64,000 nucleotides of DNA from Cerrena zonata (GCA_038087015.1 JASBNA010000071.1:62001-126000), one strand, 5' to 3'; positions 22,918 through 36,367 are shown, counted from the first letter of the stretch. Numbers and translations: made by a program. The notes: generated by a model from the letters alone, not told the origin.

Positions 22918-25900
22918 CCTAGAGGGGACAGGGGAAAGATGTAAATAGGAGCAAGCGAGGAAGAAAAAGAAAAGACGCACTTGATCTATGCGAGACCTGT
23001 TCTCTAGTTGGTTATGAGGTCGACTGCGTTATATAGTCGGGAAGGGGTGACGGCGAGGGGTATCTAATCAGGTTGCAGTAGGCCAGCACACTGGAAGTCA
23101 GACATCCATTCCCTTGAGGGATATAGGAATTCGAGGCAGCGGATATAAGAGATCGGGGAAGTTGGTCCCCCAACAATGCGACAGCCTGTTACTTGAATAA
23201 CCGACCTATGAGTCTGATATGATGATGCCATGACTACAAATCACGGTACATTGAGGAACCATCTGTGGCGTTAATATTAGGCTGTAAAAGGCAGGTGTAG
23301 AGTTAATCTGGCGCCAGCCACCCACCACAATAATCGAGGAGAGGAGCTTAGATCTCTTCAGATATCATCCAGATCTAGATAGAAGACATCCTCATCCATC
23401 ATTTCCCCGAAAGAAGCAGACAAACGCCATGTTCATCTCTCCTGATGTGGCTGAAAAATATTCTGCCGCGGGAAGCTTCTGATTTGTGCAAGGTCGCATT
23501 CGAGTTCAAGTTCATCAAAGTAAATGAGGCCTGGCCTGAGCTAGCTCGTATAAACTGATACCAATCTCCTCGTTTGCAGATCGGTAGCAATCCGTCTATT
23601 TTTGTACTGCATGAATTATGTGTTTATGAGTAGATCAGGACACCCTTTACGCCGCCGTTAGGCCCGGGACAGTTTAGAGATTTTGAACCCTCGTTAGAGC
23701 CTGTTAGAGCCTCGGGCATTTGTCATGAGCATGCACATGATTTGGCTTTCTCGGAGTTGATGATCTTCAGAAAATCCATCGCTTTTAAAACGATGGTGAT
23801 GGCGAGTTGTCCCAACATCAAGAACGAAGCATCGACATATTGCGCAAGCTTCATATTGCCACATTATTTCAGATTAGAGGTTCCGAGGAAAAGTCATACT
23901 ACCCGAAGCATCTCCGATGATATACTGGGACACCCAGGTAGCGGCTGTAGCGTACCTATACGGTGCCAGACGGTACCCCGTCGTACCATCCCTCGTCTCG
24001 GAAGGTCTATTCCTTCCTTCGATATAGAACATGCATCAATTTATACATGCGCCGCCATAATTGACTTTTTGTTCGGGTGGATTCACTTTGAGCAAGTGTC
24101 ACCACCGTTCTGCACCTGCCCATTCGGTCATCTGCATGTGACTTAGTACGATCCATATGGGCTTCTGATATTGATCGCATTCGCCGATGCGATAAGGTCC
24201 GACACCACAATCAGAATGTCCTAACTTATCGTGCAGTAACAGCGAAATATGCGCAAATTTTTAGCTCGAACAGATGGGCAGAATATTGAGTGACTTCCCG
24301 TAGGGGATTTAGAGACAACTTTAGAGACAATCTGCTCCAAATTTCTCCATCAGCGTGACAATCTGAAATTACGACGTGACTTGAGCCGCTTCCAAATCAC
24401 TGCGCAATATTGCTCTCATGAACGAGCGCCCAAAATCTGGAAGGTGGGTACGACCCCCTCTCCAGATTCCAAACCGTCTCTCTAAATTGCGTTCGACCTC
24501 CATTAGGCAAGCTCGCGTGAGTTTACCGCCCATATCTCAGATTGCACAGCCCAAAATGGTAATACGGGTGGTGCATAATTATTCAATGCGCGGCAAATGT
24601 TGCTCGTCGCTTACGTGGTCAACAGCTCGATGACGATCCCTCCGATTCCATTGAGGCACTCTCCTCATAATCTCATCGTCTTACAAGGGTTTCGTGCACA
24701 CGAAATTCATTGCTGTCGAATAGTGCTGAGAAATAACCAGAAATTCAAGTGCAAAATGATAGAGTCTCCACTACCATGGCACCATGTCCAACATGAGAGC
24801 GATGCCTCTAAAATTGCCTCTAAACTCGACGCTAAATTGATGATGTGTGTGCCCACGGTTTGGATATGGGCGTCTGTCACACCAGGTCACAACCCAAGAT
24901 TTAGAAACGTTGTCTCTAAATTTCCTACGGGAAGTCACTCATTCTCTTGAAGATGTAATGAAGCAAAGTATAACTTTAGCCGTTAGCTGGCTTCGGTGGC
25001 CACAAGTGGCGACACAACTCAAAATAGCCTAGTCAGTACGGTGGTAGCCCCAAACTCCCAGGGCAATAGATGGGGTAGCGGAACAGAGCCAATTAAGTCT
25101 GCATGGTGGTCCCCGCTGACCCGGCGAATGGGGTCAGTCGCAATTCCGAACTTTTAGACGAAACGTTACTATGTACGGTATGAGCGACCTTCTGCGAGCT
25201 TTCAGATGTCCCTGTCCATCACGGCTGCCGATCACGAAGCTACACTTCACTGTACCGAAATGACCACATCTGTGCTTCGTAAGAGAGGAGCCACACTGAC
25301 ACCCAGCTTGCAAAGCTGCGAAGGACTCGGAACACGCACGCGGCCACGCGTTGAGAACTGCTGATGTGTAACTTCTGTTGAGTCAGGTGAAGGAGTGATG
25401 AAGTGGAGAGTGTTTCATCAAACTTCATCACGGTTCGCTGTACGACACAAGTGTCTGCCCTTGTGCCAGAGCCTCGCCGATCGTTTGGCCGAGAATGTAC
25501 CAAGGGAGGCCCAGCTTGGCCACGGGTGTACGAACATCGTAGGAAAGAGGTACATATTGTAATCGAGAAGATTTGCTACGCACTTCACTCCTTTATCCAT
25601 GTCCTAAGACCTCGGGGATTCTATCTGATGACCGCGCCTGGGCACAAGGTCATCGCGCTCTTTCTCGGAAGGATATCAAGGGCGTCCTAGCATATGTGAG
25701 TCCAATCGTGTAACTGTGGGATGCAGATTTCTATTGTCTATATCGAAATGCAGGAGTTTTTATACCGAGATGAGACGCGAATGTAGCATAGCACTGGCCA
25801 AGACCGAGACACCGCGGAATCATCAGAGAAGTTGATTGTCGGTTAGTTTACAGGGAAGAGAATCGGGGATTCTGTGACCCGAAATGGAAATGCACCTTCT

Positions 25901-27229
25901 AAATATGGATAGCCGTTTCACGTGGCACTCAACGCCGAGAGAAGTTTGGACGCTTGACGACGTTGGCGTCTTCCTGTTTCTATAACAAACATACTTTTAA
26001 TCTTTTTCGTTGAAACGTCGAGTGTATTACCTAAGTGTGTTCTTGCCAGTATCAAACCCAATATTTACTCGAGTTGCCACATCAGGCACCTAGGTTCCAC
26101 AATTCGCTTCCAAGAGTCTAGAGAGGCACAGTGCATTACTTACGTCCTCAACTTAACCTCGGCCATGTCCCCTCAGTATCGCATCTCATCTCATTTCAAT
26201 AGCAGCAATGCCTTACGCTTTCGTTACCACGGCAGCGCATTCATCACAGTTGATTGGTGATGGATCACTTCCCAACTCAAGCCAAGTAAGTAACCCACAT
26301 CACCCTCGAGTCGAAGCTAACTTGACATAGGACCCAATGTCACAAAACAACATCTCTGTGTCATCAACCACCTTAAACGTGACTTTAAAATCCTCTCTAA
26401 GTCCATCATTGAGTACTTGAGGCTGACTTTGCCGGGACGCAAAACAGTAATCCGGAATACTAGGGTGTCGTCACCAAGCGTATTCTTGATCAGCGACTAA
26501 GTACTGTCACTTTTACAGTGCATGTTATAAGTAATACTCGCTCCTGAAACTTATGGATACTCTCCACTACCTGCCGTACTGATTTTCCTACTGATTGACA
26601 TGATGAGATCTTGCCTTGGCACAGGAGCAGGGGTAACGTTGATCAGCTGGTTGAAGAGCACGATTGTGGTACTTTAAACCCATTCTGTGTTTGATAGTCG
26701 CGCATACCGGCACCTGTACAGGAAGTACACCTCTTCTGCTTTCGCCGGTGAGTTTCCAAGCGCTCCAAATAGGGTTGCGTGCTTACACGCACGTCAACTC
26801 GACGACATACAGTGGGTATTACACACATTCTCAGTTGCCTTTTACCATCAAGTGTTTCGGCCCAAACTGTGGTGTGCCATTCGACCCGTTCTAAATGAAC
26901 TCACTATACCACTGGCACAACTCATACAGCAATCTGTATACTTCGTTCATACCATAGCATCTTGATAGGGCGTCCTGTTGAAGGCCTAAACATTTGGTAC
27001 TACGCCGCCTAACATTTGAATGCTGATGTAGTGTATTCTTGTTCGTGTCGTGTCATAGGGTTTCCTTCTTATCCCCACAACGTCTCCTGCGCCGCGATGG
27101 CTTACCCGGTGACCGGTCGTGTTCAATGGTTAGTCTACTTTGCTTTTCGGTTTAAGTTGGGTTTTGAAGCTCATATATGCCTTTACGCGGGTTTGAGGTA
27201 CAGATCCCACACCGATACCCCCACTCGCA
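22918..27229. other. Long region without recognised genes
   Basis: Apart from MITE-like element 2 (24288-24940) I cannot assign anything. A short spliced frame near 26209-26435 (MPYAFVTTAAHSSQ, GT-AG intron) is possible but resembles nothing. The right end should contain the promoter of P450-5; its ATG is not preceded by the GACTTAAATAC element. Confidence 0.4.
24288..24940. mobile_element. MITE-like element 2
   Basis: A 653-bp non-coding element with inverted ends. The left end is GAGTGACTTCCCGTAGG followed by (g/a)ATTTAGAGACAAC; the right end is its inverse, with few mismatches over about 30 bp. TTTAGAGACAA-type words recur internally. The flanks share ATT (24285-24287 and 24941-24943), a possible 3-bp target duplication as in PIF/Harbinger or CACTA groups, but three bases are weak evidence. 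Confidence 0.65.
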
Positions 27230-29350
27230 ATGGACTCAATCACCACTTGTGCTGTGATTCTCGCCTCAACTTTTCTCCTCCAATGGCTGAAGAAATCCCT
27301 TTGGCCGAAGCTGCCCTTCCCTCCCGGACCCATAGGGTATCCTATCATCGGGAATATGCTTGATGTCCCTAGCGTGATGCCCTGGAAAACGTATAAAGAC
27401 TGGTCGAAGGTCTACGGTTTGTCTTCTTAAAACGCATGCTAGTCTGACGTTAACCAAACTTAGGTGATGTGATATTCCTCAACCTGCCCGGGAGTTCTCT
27501 TGTTGTGCTAGGGTCGGCGCAAGCGGCAGTTGACCTACTAGAGAAGCGTTCGGACATCTATTCCGACAGACCCATATCTATATTACACCAAATGTGAGTA
27601 CATGAAACGGCGGCGGTTCTTTCTGTTTTATTGAGTGTTATAGGATGTCATGGGATTGGAACCTGGCATTCATGCCTTACACACCACTGTGGCGTAACCA
27701 GCGGAGGGAGTTTCACCAATTCTTCAACTCGGGCCAAGTTTCAAAGTACCAGCCGATACAGCTTCGGGAGTGTAGAGCCTTTCTTCAACGCCTCTTGAAC
27801 TCACCTTCTGCAGACCTGGGTCAAAATATCCGACAGTACGTAACGCAATACTGTCAGGAAGGCTTTATCCTCTAATACTGCGCAGCGTATTCACAGCAAT
27901 CATCCTTAAAGTCACCTACGACATGGATATTTCTGATCTACGCAACGAATATGTCCTCTTCGCTCAGGAGGCTGTTGATGGTCTTAGTCGTGTCACTGTG
28001 CCCGGTGTCTATTGGGTAGAATTCTTTCCGTTTCTCAGACATGTTCCAAGCTGGGTTCCGGGAACATCTTCCAGGAGGTTGACCGAATACTATAAACCTA
28101 TAGTCGAGATAATGCGAGACAAAGCATTTGATGACATCAAGCAAGATATGGTGTGTCAAATCCTACGTTTAAGGATGTTCTACGTATTAACAACGAAACA
28201 CTTAGGCGAATGGAAAGGAGTCCCCATCAGTGGCTGCAGCACTGCTATCGCGACTGTACAAGAAGGCAGGAGAAGACGACGCGAACCTCATTGATGACAA
28301 GGTGGCGCGGAATGTCGCAGGTCTTGCGTATGCAGGTCAATTTCGATGTTCATTTCATTGCAGAGGGAAGCTGACTAGTTTCATTTTAGCGGCCGCCGAT
28401 ACCGTACGTGTGAATGATCTTTTTTCTGTGACAATCTTTCATCGTGCTCTTAGACAACGTCCGCAGGTCAATCGTTCTTAATTGCCATGTCCCTCTATCC
28501 CGACGTACAGCGAAACGCACAGGAAGAGCTAGATCGCGTGGTTGGCCCCAACAGATTGCCTGACTTCCGTGATTATGACGAACTCGTATATGTTCGAGCC
28601 GTTGTTCTGGAGGCGATGCGTTGGATGTCAGTAGCCCCCCTCGGTATTGCCCATCGTGTTACTCGTGACGATGAATACAGAGGGTGCCTAATCCCGAAGG
28701 GCACCATCGTCAGCGCCGTGAGTCATTCGCCCCGATCCCTTCCCACTATTTGATGTTCACATGCTTCGCACTCTATATAGAACATTTGGTAAGTAATTAA
28801 ATGTCCTAGAACTATTTTTAAATTGTCTTGATTATCGTGTTTATCTAGGGCAATGTTGAACAACCCGGAAGATTACCCAGAACCAGAGGTATTCAATCCG
28901 GGAAGGTTTCTGAAAGATGGGAGGCTTAATCCTGCTGTTCGCGATCCTCTCACCCTGGCATTTGGTTTCGGACGACGGTGAGTAATTCATGCTTACTTGA
29001 TGATGGAGGGCTATCATATTTGATAAATGTCCTAGAGTCTGTCCTGGACGATACCTCAGCAATGGATCATTATTCATGATGATTGCCTCCATTCTGCATA
29101 CGTTCAATATTATTCCTACTATTGGAAAGGATGAAAGACAATTTGACCCTGCTAGAGACACCGTCACGGGACTAGTTTCGTGCGTTTAATATTTTTGTTA
29201 TTCTTTGCCGCATAAGTCTTATTGACTGATCTATCTACGAAACATAGTGCCCCGAGCTATATTCCCTGCAAAGTCGTTCCTCGCTCGAAGGGAGCTGAGT
29301 GTCTAATTAATTCCAATAATCATTCGTCATCAATAAGGGAAGGACCATAA
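27230..29350 (+). CDS. Cytochrome P450 monooxygenase (P450-5)
   Basis: Intact plus-strand member with the 11-exon plan. It starts MDSITTCAVILASTFLLQW, then LPFPPGPIGYPIIGN. Exon 2 reads LPGSSLVVLGS. The 14-nt exon encodes AAADT; ExxR is EAMR in VLEAMRWMSVAPL; the 8-nt exon AACATTTG encodes N-I-W across its junction. The usual PERF is PGRF here (NPGRFLKDG), a tolerated but unusual change. The heme loop is FGFGRRVCPGRYL. The C-terminus runs past the usual end with a Ser/Asn-rich tail (INSNNHSSSIREGP). Most like P450-4. It lies alone in the plus orientation, divergent from its relatives on the left. Confidence 0.9.
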
Positions 29351-30185
29351 GTTCATAAATTCTACTGCTAACGCTTCTAGCACTATCTATATGTGTACGT
29401 TGCCTTACGTCGATGTCACCCCATATGGAACCTTTGAAATTTCCGTCTTACACGTTGTGCTGTATTATCTTGGAATCGTATATACCAACACGTTGAGGAC
29501 CGGAGTGAACAGTGCATACGGCACGCGACTTCCTCTGTTAGAATCGAATACATGGCCTTAGGGAATAACACGAAGTGACATATACCTGACCTGCTCGGGA
29601 CACTGAGCCAGTGGGGACTACATTGGCAGGTCCACGAGCTCGTGAACATCTCATTTCTTTTTATTTCTTTACCTCGGCGTTATAGCGCTTGCAGAAAACC
29701 TAGTCGCAGCGTTCAATTTTTTTCCAGTTTTTGGGCCTGTAGGCGCGCAACTGGGTGGCCTTTTCCACCTTGTTTTGTGAAACAGCTGTAGTAATGTATC
29801 TGGATTTTGACGTCATTTTGTATTATTCTCCCTGGCACACTATCAATCAAGTTATGATTCAAGCTACTCTTACATTTTGATTTTTAAATGATAATGTACA
29901 TATCTTCTTTCCTGCGACACTGTACCGCGTGTAACTCTTAGACTCAGACTAAGACTCTGGGCACGGTAAGGTTCCCGATGTGATTTAACCTACTACGGGC
30001 TGGCAAGTCTCGCTTCGGGGCGTGTAAACTCTATACCTTCCCTTTATAGATCTACACCAGTATCAGTTCACAATCAACGTTCGGTTCAATATATTCAACA
30101 CCGTCTCGAAGAAATAATATTTGAAGCCTATTGTGTATACACAATACAAGCGATTTAATCCAATGGATCAGGTTCCTCTATCCAG
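29351..30185. other. Spacer with an R1-repeat tail fragment
   Basis: No gene recognised. At about 29630-29690 (cgagctcgtgaacatctc then a T/C-rich run) it resembles the 3' part of repeat R1 (compare 60115-60190), so it is probably a degraded R1 copy. The two P450s on either side are convergent, so this is mostly 3' flanking DNA. Confidence 0.4.
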
Positions 30186-32303
30186 TCAAACGGAGGTATC
30201 GATCAGTTGTTTTCTGTCATCCGAACGGGGAATCAGCTTGCATGGAACACGATCTGGCGTTCTGTATAATAGTTCGTGTCAGGAGCTTAAAAGAGGGAGT
30301 AATGCACCTGAATGTGACACATACGAGATTAGGCCTGTTACTACCGAAGAGAAAGGATCAAATGGTTTCCCATCTTCATCAAGGATTTCATGGATATCAA
30401 AAGTATGCAAAATTGAGGCGATAGTCATGAATAACGACGCTGAGCCTAGATGACGACCGGGACAAATCCTAGCGCGCAGAAGGGAACATCAATTTGTATT
30501 AGCTAGAATCGAGTGGGAGACAGACCTCCGTCCGAAGCCAAATGCTATGGTGTTCGGGTTGCGAACAGCACGATTCAGCTTTCCATCCTTGAGATACCTT
30601 TCTGGTTCGAAGCGTGTCGGCTCCGGATATTCTTTAGGGTCATGTAGCATCGCCCTGAAATACTCTGAGCATCATTGTGGAAAACCGAGTTAAATGACAG
30701 ACCAAGCGTTCTGAAAAGTGAAATAATTAACATGCTGAATAATTGTTAAATGGCATATTACTTACGGCAATGACTGTGGTACCCTTGGGGATTAGAAATC
30801 CTCTGTAGGTGTCGTCGCGAGTTACGGAATGGAAAGCGCTGAGCGGAAGTACAACCATCCAGCGCAGGGCCTCTAGTGCGATAGCCTGTATATACACGAG
30901 ATCATCGTAGTCACTGAATTCTGGTAGCCTGCTGGGACCAATAACGCGATCGAGTTCTTCTTGTGCTTTGCGTTGAATGTCAGGGTAAAGAGACATCGCG
31001 ATCAAGAATGATTGAGCGGCGGAGGTTGTCTGACCATGTCATGAGTACATGTACGACAGTCAAGAGGGTAACCTGGACCCACAGTATCGGCAGCAGCTAC
31101 AAATAACAGATTATTGGAAGGTAAGAATAATAAATACATTTTCTGACTTTCACGAGAAGAAAATGATCATGCCTACCCGAGTAGGCTACTCCTGTAACAT
31201 TCCGGGCTAGTTCATCATCTATGGTGCTGAGGTTTGTTGTACCTGATCTCTGTTGTAGACGTTCTATCAACTTCGACGTAAGGGAGCTGCTAGCCCTCCC
31301 TTCTCTCTATTACATATAAAGTTATGTGGTATCGGAATAGCCACTGAGTTGAGACATACCATGGCTTGCAATATCTCGTCGAACGGTTGACTACGCATCT
31401 TCTCAACGATAGGTCTATAATATTCTGCAATCTTCTTGAATTGAAGACCAGGTAGCCATTTGGGAAGATACTTGAGAAATGGGAAATGATCTACCCAGTA
31501 TACTCCTGGCATGGTAACGATGCTGAGAGCCAAGTTAGCTTCCTGGGCCAGAAGTACGTGTTCACTGTCCATCTCCGTGATATCCATATCGTAGGTTATC
31601 TTCATGATGATGGCAGTAAATATACTACGTTGAATATGCGTAGTTATCAGTAGCGATGTGGTATAAGTGCAGCTGAGCCTACTTACTGTCGAACGTGCTG
31701 GTCTAATATGTTAGGTGAGTGCAAAGCACGTCGAAGGAAAGCACGACATTCCCGAAGCTGGATTGGTTGATACTTTGCCACTTCATGTTGATTAAAGAAT
31801 TGATGCAATTCCCGACGATGGTTACGCCAATGTTGTGAATAGCGAAGAAATCCTGGGCTCCAATCCCAGAAAGCCCTATAGTTATGAATGAATGCATCGT
31901 CCATAAAGAGTCCAAAAATACTTACAATTGCTGCATTATCGAGACAGGCCTGTCAGAATAAATGTCGGAGCGCTTCCCTAATAGTTCAAAAGCGGCCTCT
32001 ACGGAGTCTAAAACAACGGTTGGCTGGTTGGGTAAGTCGAGAAACATCACATCGCCTAGATATAGAAACATATGGATCAACAGAAAGAACAGGATGAACG
32101 ATGGGAGACTAACCATGGAGCTTCGACCATTCCTTAAACGTCTTCCACGGTGTTATGGTCGGCATCTGAAAAAGATTTCCAACGATTGGATAGCCTTTGG
32201 GTCCGGGAGGTAGAGGTAAAGTAGATTTCTTGGTTTGCTGGAACCATTTGAGAGAGATGAGAGCGAAGAGGAAGGCAATGAAGCAGAGAATAAAATCCAT
32301 CAT
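30186..32303 (-). CDS. Cytochrome P450 monooxygenase (P450-6)
   Basis: Intact and the most divergent complete member. It begins MMDFILCFIAFLFALISLKW, then LPLPPGPKGYPIVGN. Exon 2 reads LPNQPTVVLDS. Exon 3 starts AFWDW rather than MFWDW. I-helix exon encodes AAADT; ExxR is EALR (ALEALRWMV); the eight-base exon gives N-A-W; PERY replaces PERF; the heme loop is FGFGRRICPGRHL. It ends TPDRVPCKLIPRSDD…DTSV-stop. Splice sites are standard throughout. The pseudogene at 33.5-35.2 kb seems related (shared CVTRDDEYKGF-like and VxxPI segments). The element GACTTAAATAC is replaced by ATATTTAAA-like sequence near 32330. Confidence 0.9.
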
Positions 32304-32792
32304 TGCTGATTCCTACCCCTTCGCACCCATATTTAAACATTGGAGAGTGGGAAGAGCATCCCAGGAACGCGACGATCTCGGCACTGGGTACTGTTGGTAT
32401 AGAATTACAGAAGCTAAAAGGAGAATGCTTCACTCGAAAGGCATGTCTATTCCCAGATGTATTGACGGGGCCGAAGTTCGAAGCCTCTCATGTAGACTAC
32501 AAAAGTTCATATCCCCGTAAGTTAGTCGATCTTCTCATCCTAACTCCATAGGTCAAAGTTTCTGTATCAGAAAGGGACAGATAGACTCGCTTTCCTGTTA
32601 TTTGAAGCCATTCCGTCATATCCTTGTGTTGAAAAGGTGAAATTATGTTTACGAACATACCAAGGCATCTCCTGAAGATGAAGTTGGGCATACCAATACT
32701 CCTGTGAAGATTTGGCGACTATAATGATGTATAATAATGATATCTGGACGCGGATCACATCGCGCTGAGACCGGGGGGAATAAAATGGGGTT

Positions 32793-33359
32793 TAAGATAG
32801 CGGACGCCAGGAACGGGCACGTTTACGTAAGCGCTTACATAAGCAGTTCCCACGGCCAAATCCCTGCACTTTGCTGTCCGAGTGGGGATGGAAAGTGACA
32901 GATGGAGAATTTTTTGAACTCGGGATAGTTCTTCAAGCTATATATTTCGACTGGGTCATGTATCAAAATTACTTTGAATGTTATACTATGCTCTCTTTGC
33001 ATTCTCCTTTCACCCTTTGTGGCTTAGGTAAGCTTGAACTCTCGGTTATGAGCGCTTAACCGTGAGAAGTATCACGTGTATCGGCCAAATATCAAAGTCC
33101 AAAAACTTCCAAAGCCGCCAAACACCATAAAAAACCAAAAGAAACATGTTTCTCCAGTAAAATATTTTTCGGAAATAATTCCTTGAGTTTTTTGAATTTT
33201 TGAATTTTGTTCAGTAGGAATGAAAGTAGTTGCTCAAAGCTATCATTCCTACAGTCGAAATATCGCAAAAGAGTTACCAAGGGTGTTGGATTTCATGAGC
33301 TCAAGAGGCCGTTAAGCGCGCTTACATAAACGTGCCCGTTCCTGGCGTCCGCTATCTTA
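32793..33359. mobile_element. MITE-like element 3
   Basis: A 567-bp non-coding element. The left end TAAGATAGCGGACGCCAGG continues as AACGGGCACGTTTA(C/T)GTAAGCGC, and the right end is the exact inverse over about 35 bp with one or two mismatches. GGTT lies directly outside both ends (32789-32792 and 33360-33363 if the end base is placed as here), a possible 4-bp duplication. No reading frame of note is inside. Confidence 0.75.
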
Positions 33360-33529
33360 GGTTGGCAGCTATTCCGACGGCGCTTGTGAGTATGTAGCCA
33401 GTGATATACTAAATCGAGCAGATATCATTATCACTGTACATCGTATAAACGACACATCCATCCTGCCAGTACCATTCGAATTCGATCCGTGTAAGCCTAC
33501 AAAGCACATCGATGCAAGGAATTTCTGCC

Positions 33530-35200
33530 CTTCTTGATCCAGAGAACACCACTCTCGTATAAGATGCCCGGCAGCGGCAGGACGAGGTGACACCATACAC
33601 GGGACTCTGCTCGGTCTGCTGAAAACAAATTCAAGTCTGAGCAATTGGATAATGATGAAGAAATGACGAACATACGTACGCAGCTAGGCCTGCTGCAAGC
33701 ATAGTTGATCCATTGAATAACTTTCCGTCCTCATCCAAGACGAGGGTAATATTTAGGTATGCAAGGCCGAAGCTATGGTCATGAATAAAGATGCGCTACT
33801 AAGATGACGGCCGGGGCGGACTCAATCACTCGATCGTAAACATGAGTGGACAGGAGTACGAACCGTCTACCAAGCCCAAATGCATACTTCAAGGGATTAC
33901 GAACGCTAGAATCTAAGCAACCGTCTCTAATGAACCGCTCCGGCTTGAAAGTTTCGGGTTCCGAAAATACATCGAGATCGTGCAGAACTGACCTAAAGTT
34001 TTTGATGAGACAAAATCAACTAAAAGCATTCACTTGACTAACCATGCATTCTGGATGCGACAGAGAAACAAGTTAAGATTTGGATATCGTTTGGAAAGAT
34101 ATGAAATGAAGCTTACAACGATAATTATTGACCCCGCTGGTATGAAGAACCCTTTATATTCATCGTCCCGAGTGACGCAATGAGGAACGGTAAGTGGGAG
34201 GACCATCATTCAGCGGATTGATACGAGTGCAATTGCTTGCATATATATCAGATCGTCATAGTCGCTAAAGTCTGGAAATTTATTTGGGCCCACAATACGA
34301 TACAATCCTTCTTTATCCTTGCACTGCATTTCTGGAGAAAGAGCTATAGTTCTTCATGAACGTCATTCCCGGTATCCGACTTGACAGATAACATAGAACG
34401 GGAAAAAGGGATGTTACCGATCTAGACGACGAATATGTCCGACTCACACAAGAAACTACTGCGGGGGTTGGTATGGCCCATGGCCTTGGAGCAACTTGGG
34501 TCGACATATCATACCCAATTTTGATAATTATAGCAGTGTCGATCCTTCGTTCACCAACATGACGAGCTTGTTAGGTTCAATATATCTAAGAAAATGCAGG
34601 TGACGTACTGCTGGATATGTTGACCTAAGCTCTCAGTCTGCGAAAAACCGATCGTATGACCAAAGAATGCGCGACATTCACGTAGCTTAATCGGCTGGAA
34701 CGTATGCACCTCATTCTGATTGAAGTGTTGGTGAAACGTCTTTCTATAAGCACGCCATTTTGGAGAGTAACGCATCGCCGCAAAGACCCGATCCTATAAG
34801 GCTTTCATCAGCTGTTTCGTAATATTTTCGATAACATGTATTCTGCTCACAGTCCATCTATGATGGAAATCGGTCTGTCCGAGTAGATGGCAGACCGTCG
34901 TTCCATGAGATCGGAGACAGCTTGTGGAGATCCCAGAACGATGACGTGGTGCATAGGTAACTTCAAGCACATCACGTTGCCTATAAAATAGCATTAATCC
35001 TCATGTGTTATCTGAAAGCTGCAGAACACGAACCATAAATCTTGGTCTAATCGGAAAAGGCCTCCCATGGGTGACTGGTATGTCCAGGATGTTCCCGATG
35101 ACTGGATAGCCCTCTTGGCCCTGGAGGGAGACGAGAAGATCACGTCAGACGAGGCAGGAGGTAGCAGACCGATACGATGAACGAGGCCCTATTTCTTTCC
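33530..35200 (-). pseudogene. Dead cytochrome P450 (P450-7 relic)
   Basis: Most exons of the family can be followed on the minus strand, but it cannot encode an enzyme. Exon 1 has frame changes within PPGPRG…PVIGN and a TAG after AFSD. The ExxR helix reads LVSIR-stop: the Glu is Val and the following Trp is a stop. The heme loop has lost the ligand cysteine (VRPGRHL for CPGRHL). Part of exon 4 and the I-helix exon are missing or unrecognisable. The tail SRVPCMVSPRPAAAGHLIRE marks the former C-terminus. Confidence 0.8.
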
Positions 35201-35639
35201 GTTTCGTCCTAATCTATGCCTATACTTATAAACAATAGGGAACATCTCACACCCTGGGGATGCGGTTCTACTGCTACATTCTTATCGCAGCTTCACGCAC
35301 GACAAACGTAAATGCGTTGTAAAGGATTCGACAACATCACCTGAAATTAGTCCTCATAAGCAATCAGAAGAGTATAGATATCGAATTGCTTACTGCTATA
35401 TGCATGTATAGTGGTCTTTCATCACCGCAGCGCTGAACGCCTATATTGCATTAAGTTGTATCACGGAGAATGTCAATGAGTGGCGTAAAAGCTTCGAAGA
35501 CCGAGGTGACACGTCCTCATGATTCACGGGTTTCATTTCATTTTTGTAGGGAATATAGAAGGCTTGAGAGGCGAGAAAAGCAGATGACATCACCGCTCTG
35601 GCAAGGTACTGCTTCACAAGAAGTACCGTGACATTACCA

Positions 35640-36300
35640 TCTATCACTGTAAGACTTTCAATTGCCTGAGTTCATCCTTTATTTGGTCGAAACGACACTT
35701 CCAGTTCGATTACTCGACCCCGGATTTTCTCAGCTCGGACCCAAGCGACAAGCTCAGGAACAGGGCCTCCGTGCTCGCCCTTTAAAACTGGACGCGAAAC
35801 TCCAAATATCAAGATAAACCTGTGCATGCATATGAACGGTAGTCGGAATGCACGTAACAAATCAATGTGCACTTACTCGCTCTACCCAGATCAGAACTAG
35901 TCCGCCCTCCAATCTACCACTTGCACCAATCCTGCCTATCTCAGCGGTATAGTCCCGCGTTGCTCTCCGTTCTCCCCAACGGGAAAGTTGTGGTTTGTAC
36001 TTCTTAGCAACATCTTTGAAGAACTTGACCTCACGAGAAACATCCTGAAGCGCTCCACTTAGAACAGCTACGACCCTTTCTCTCGATCAGAGTCAATCGC
36101 ACTGAGAGAAGAGGACGGGAAGGAGGCGAGAAGCCATCCAATTGAATTTGGGGTAAGCATGCCAGTGTGCAGCATAGAGTCGATCTTGGGAGAAAGACAG
36201 ATATAGGGTCATTTGAGAGTCTGCCATTTCCAGCCGCCGTGAGAGAGAGGTTCTCAGTTGTCTCAGTGTACAGTCAAGCGGTAGAAAGTGTAACAAGGTG
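35640..36300 (-). pseudogene. Relic of a TENA/THI-4 family (heme-oxygenase-fold) gene
   Basis: Minus-strand pieces match the fungal TENA/THI-4/PQQC-like fold in order: SQDRLYAAHWHAYPKF (about 36210), ALQDVSREVKFFKDVAKKY (about 36050-36000), then an acidic-aromatic helix ending LEGGLVLIWVER followed by an intron and VYLDIWSFASSFKG (about 35840), then GGPVPELVAWVRAE in another frame. A two-residue insertion after AAH, a stop after SQCD and a frame change after SFKG indicate decay. The intact family acts in thiamine salvage or is uncharacterised in fungi; this copy is probably dead. Identification is from remembered family motifs. Confidence 0.55.
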
Positions 36301-36367
36301 TGAAGTCAAATCTTGCGAGGTTGACATAAGTAGTGGTCATGGTTCAAGATTTTGAACTAAATATAAC

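Noticed and set aside
25403..25690. A 95-codon frame on the plus strand in the gene-poor region
   Set aside because: No family resemblance, no splice partners, overlapping frames of equal size on the other strand.
26209..26435. Small two-exon gene (MPYAFVTTAAHSSQ, then DPMSQNNISV)
   Set aside because: The intron signals are good, but the product is about 55 residues, Ser-rich and unlike anything I know; evidence is too thin for a gene call.
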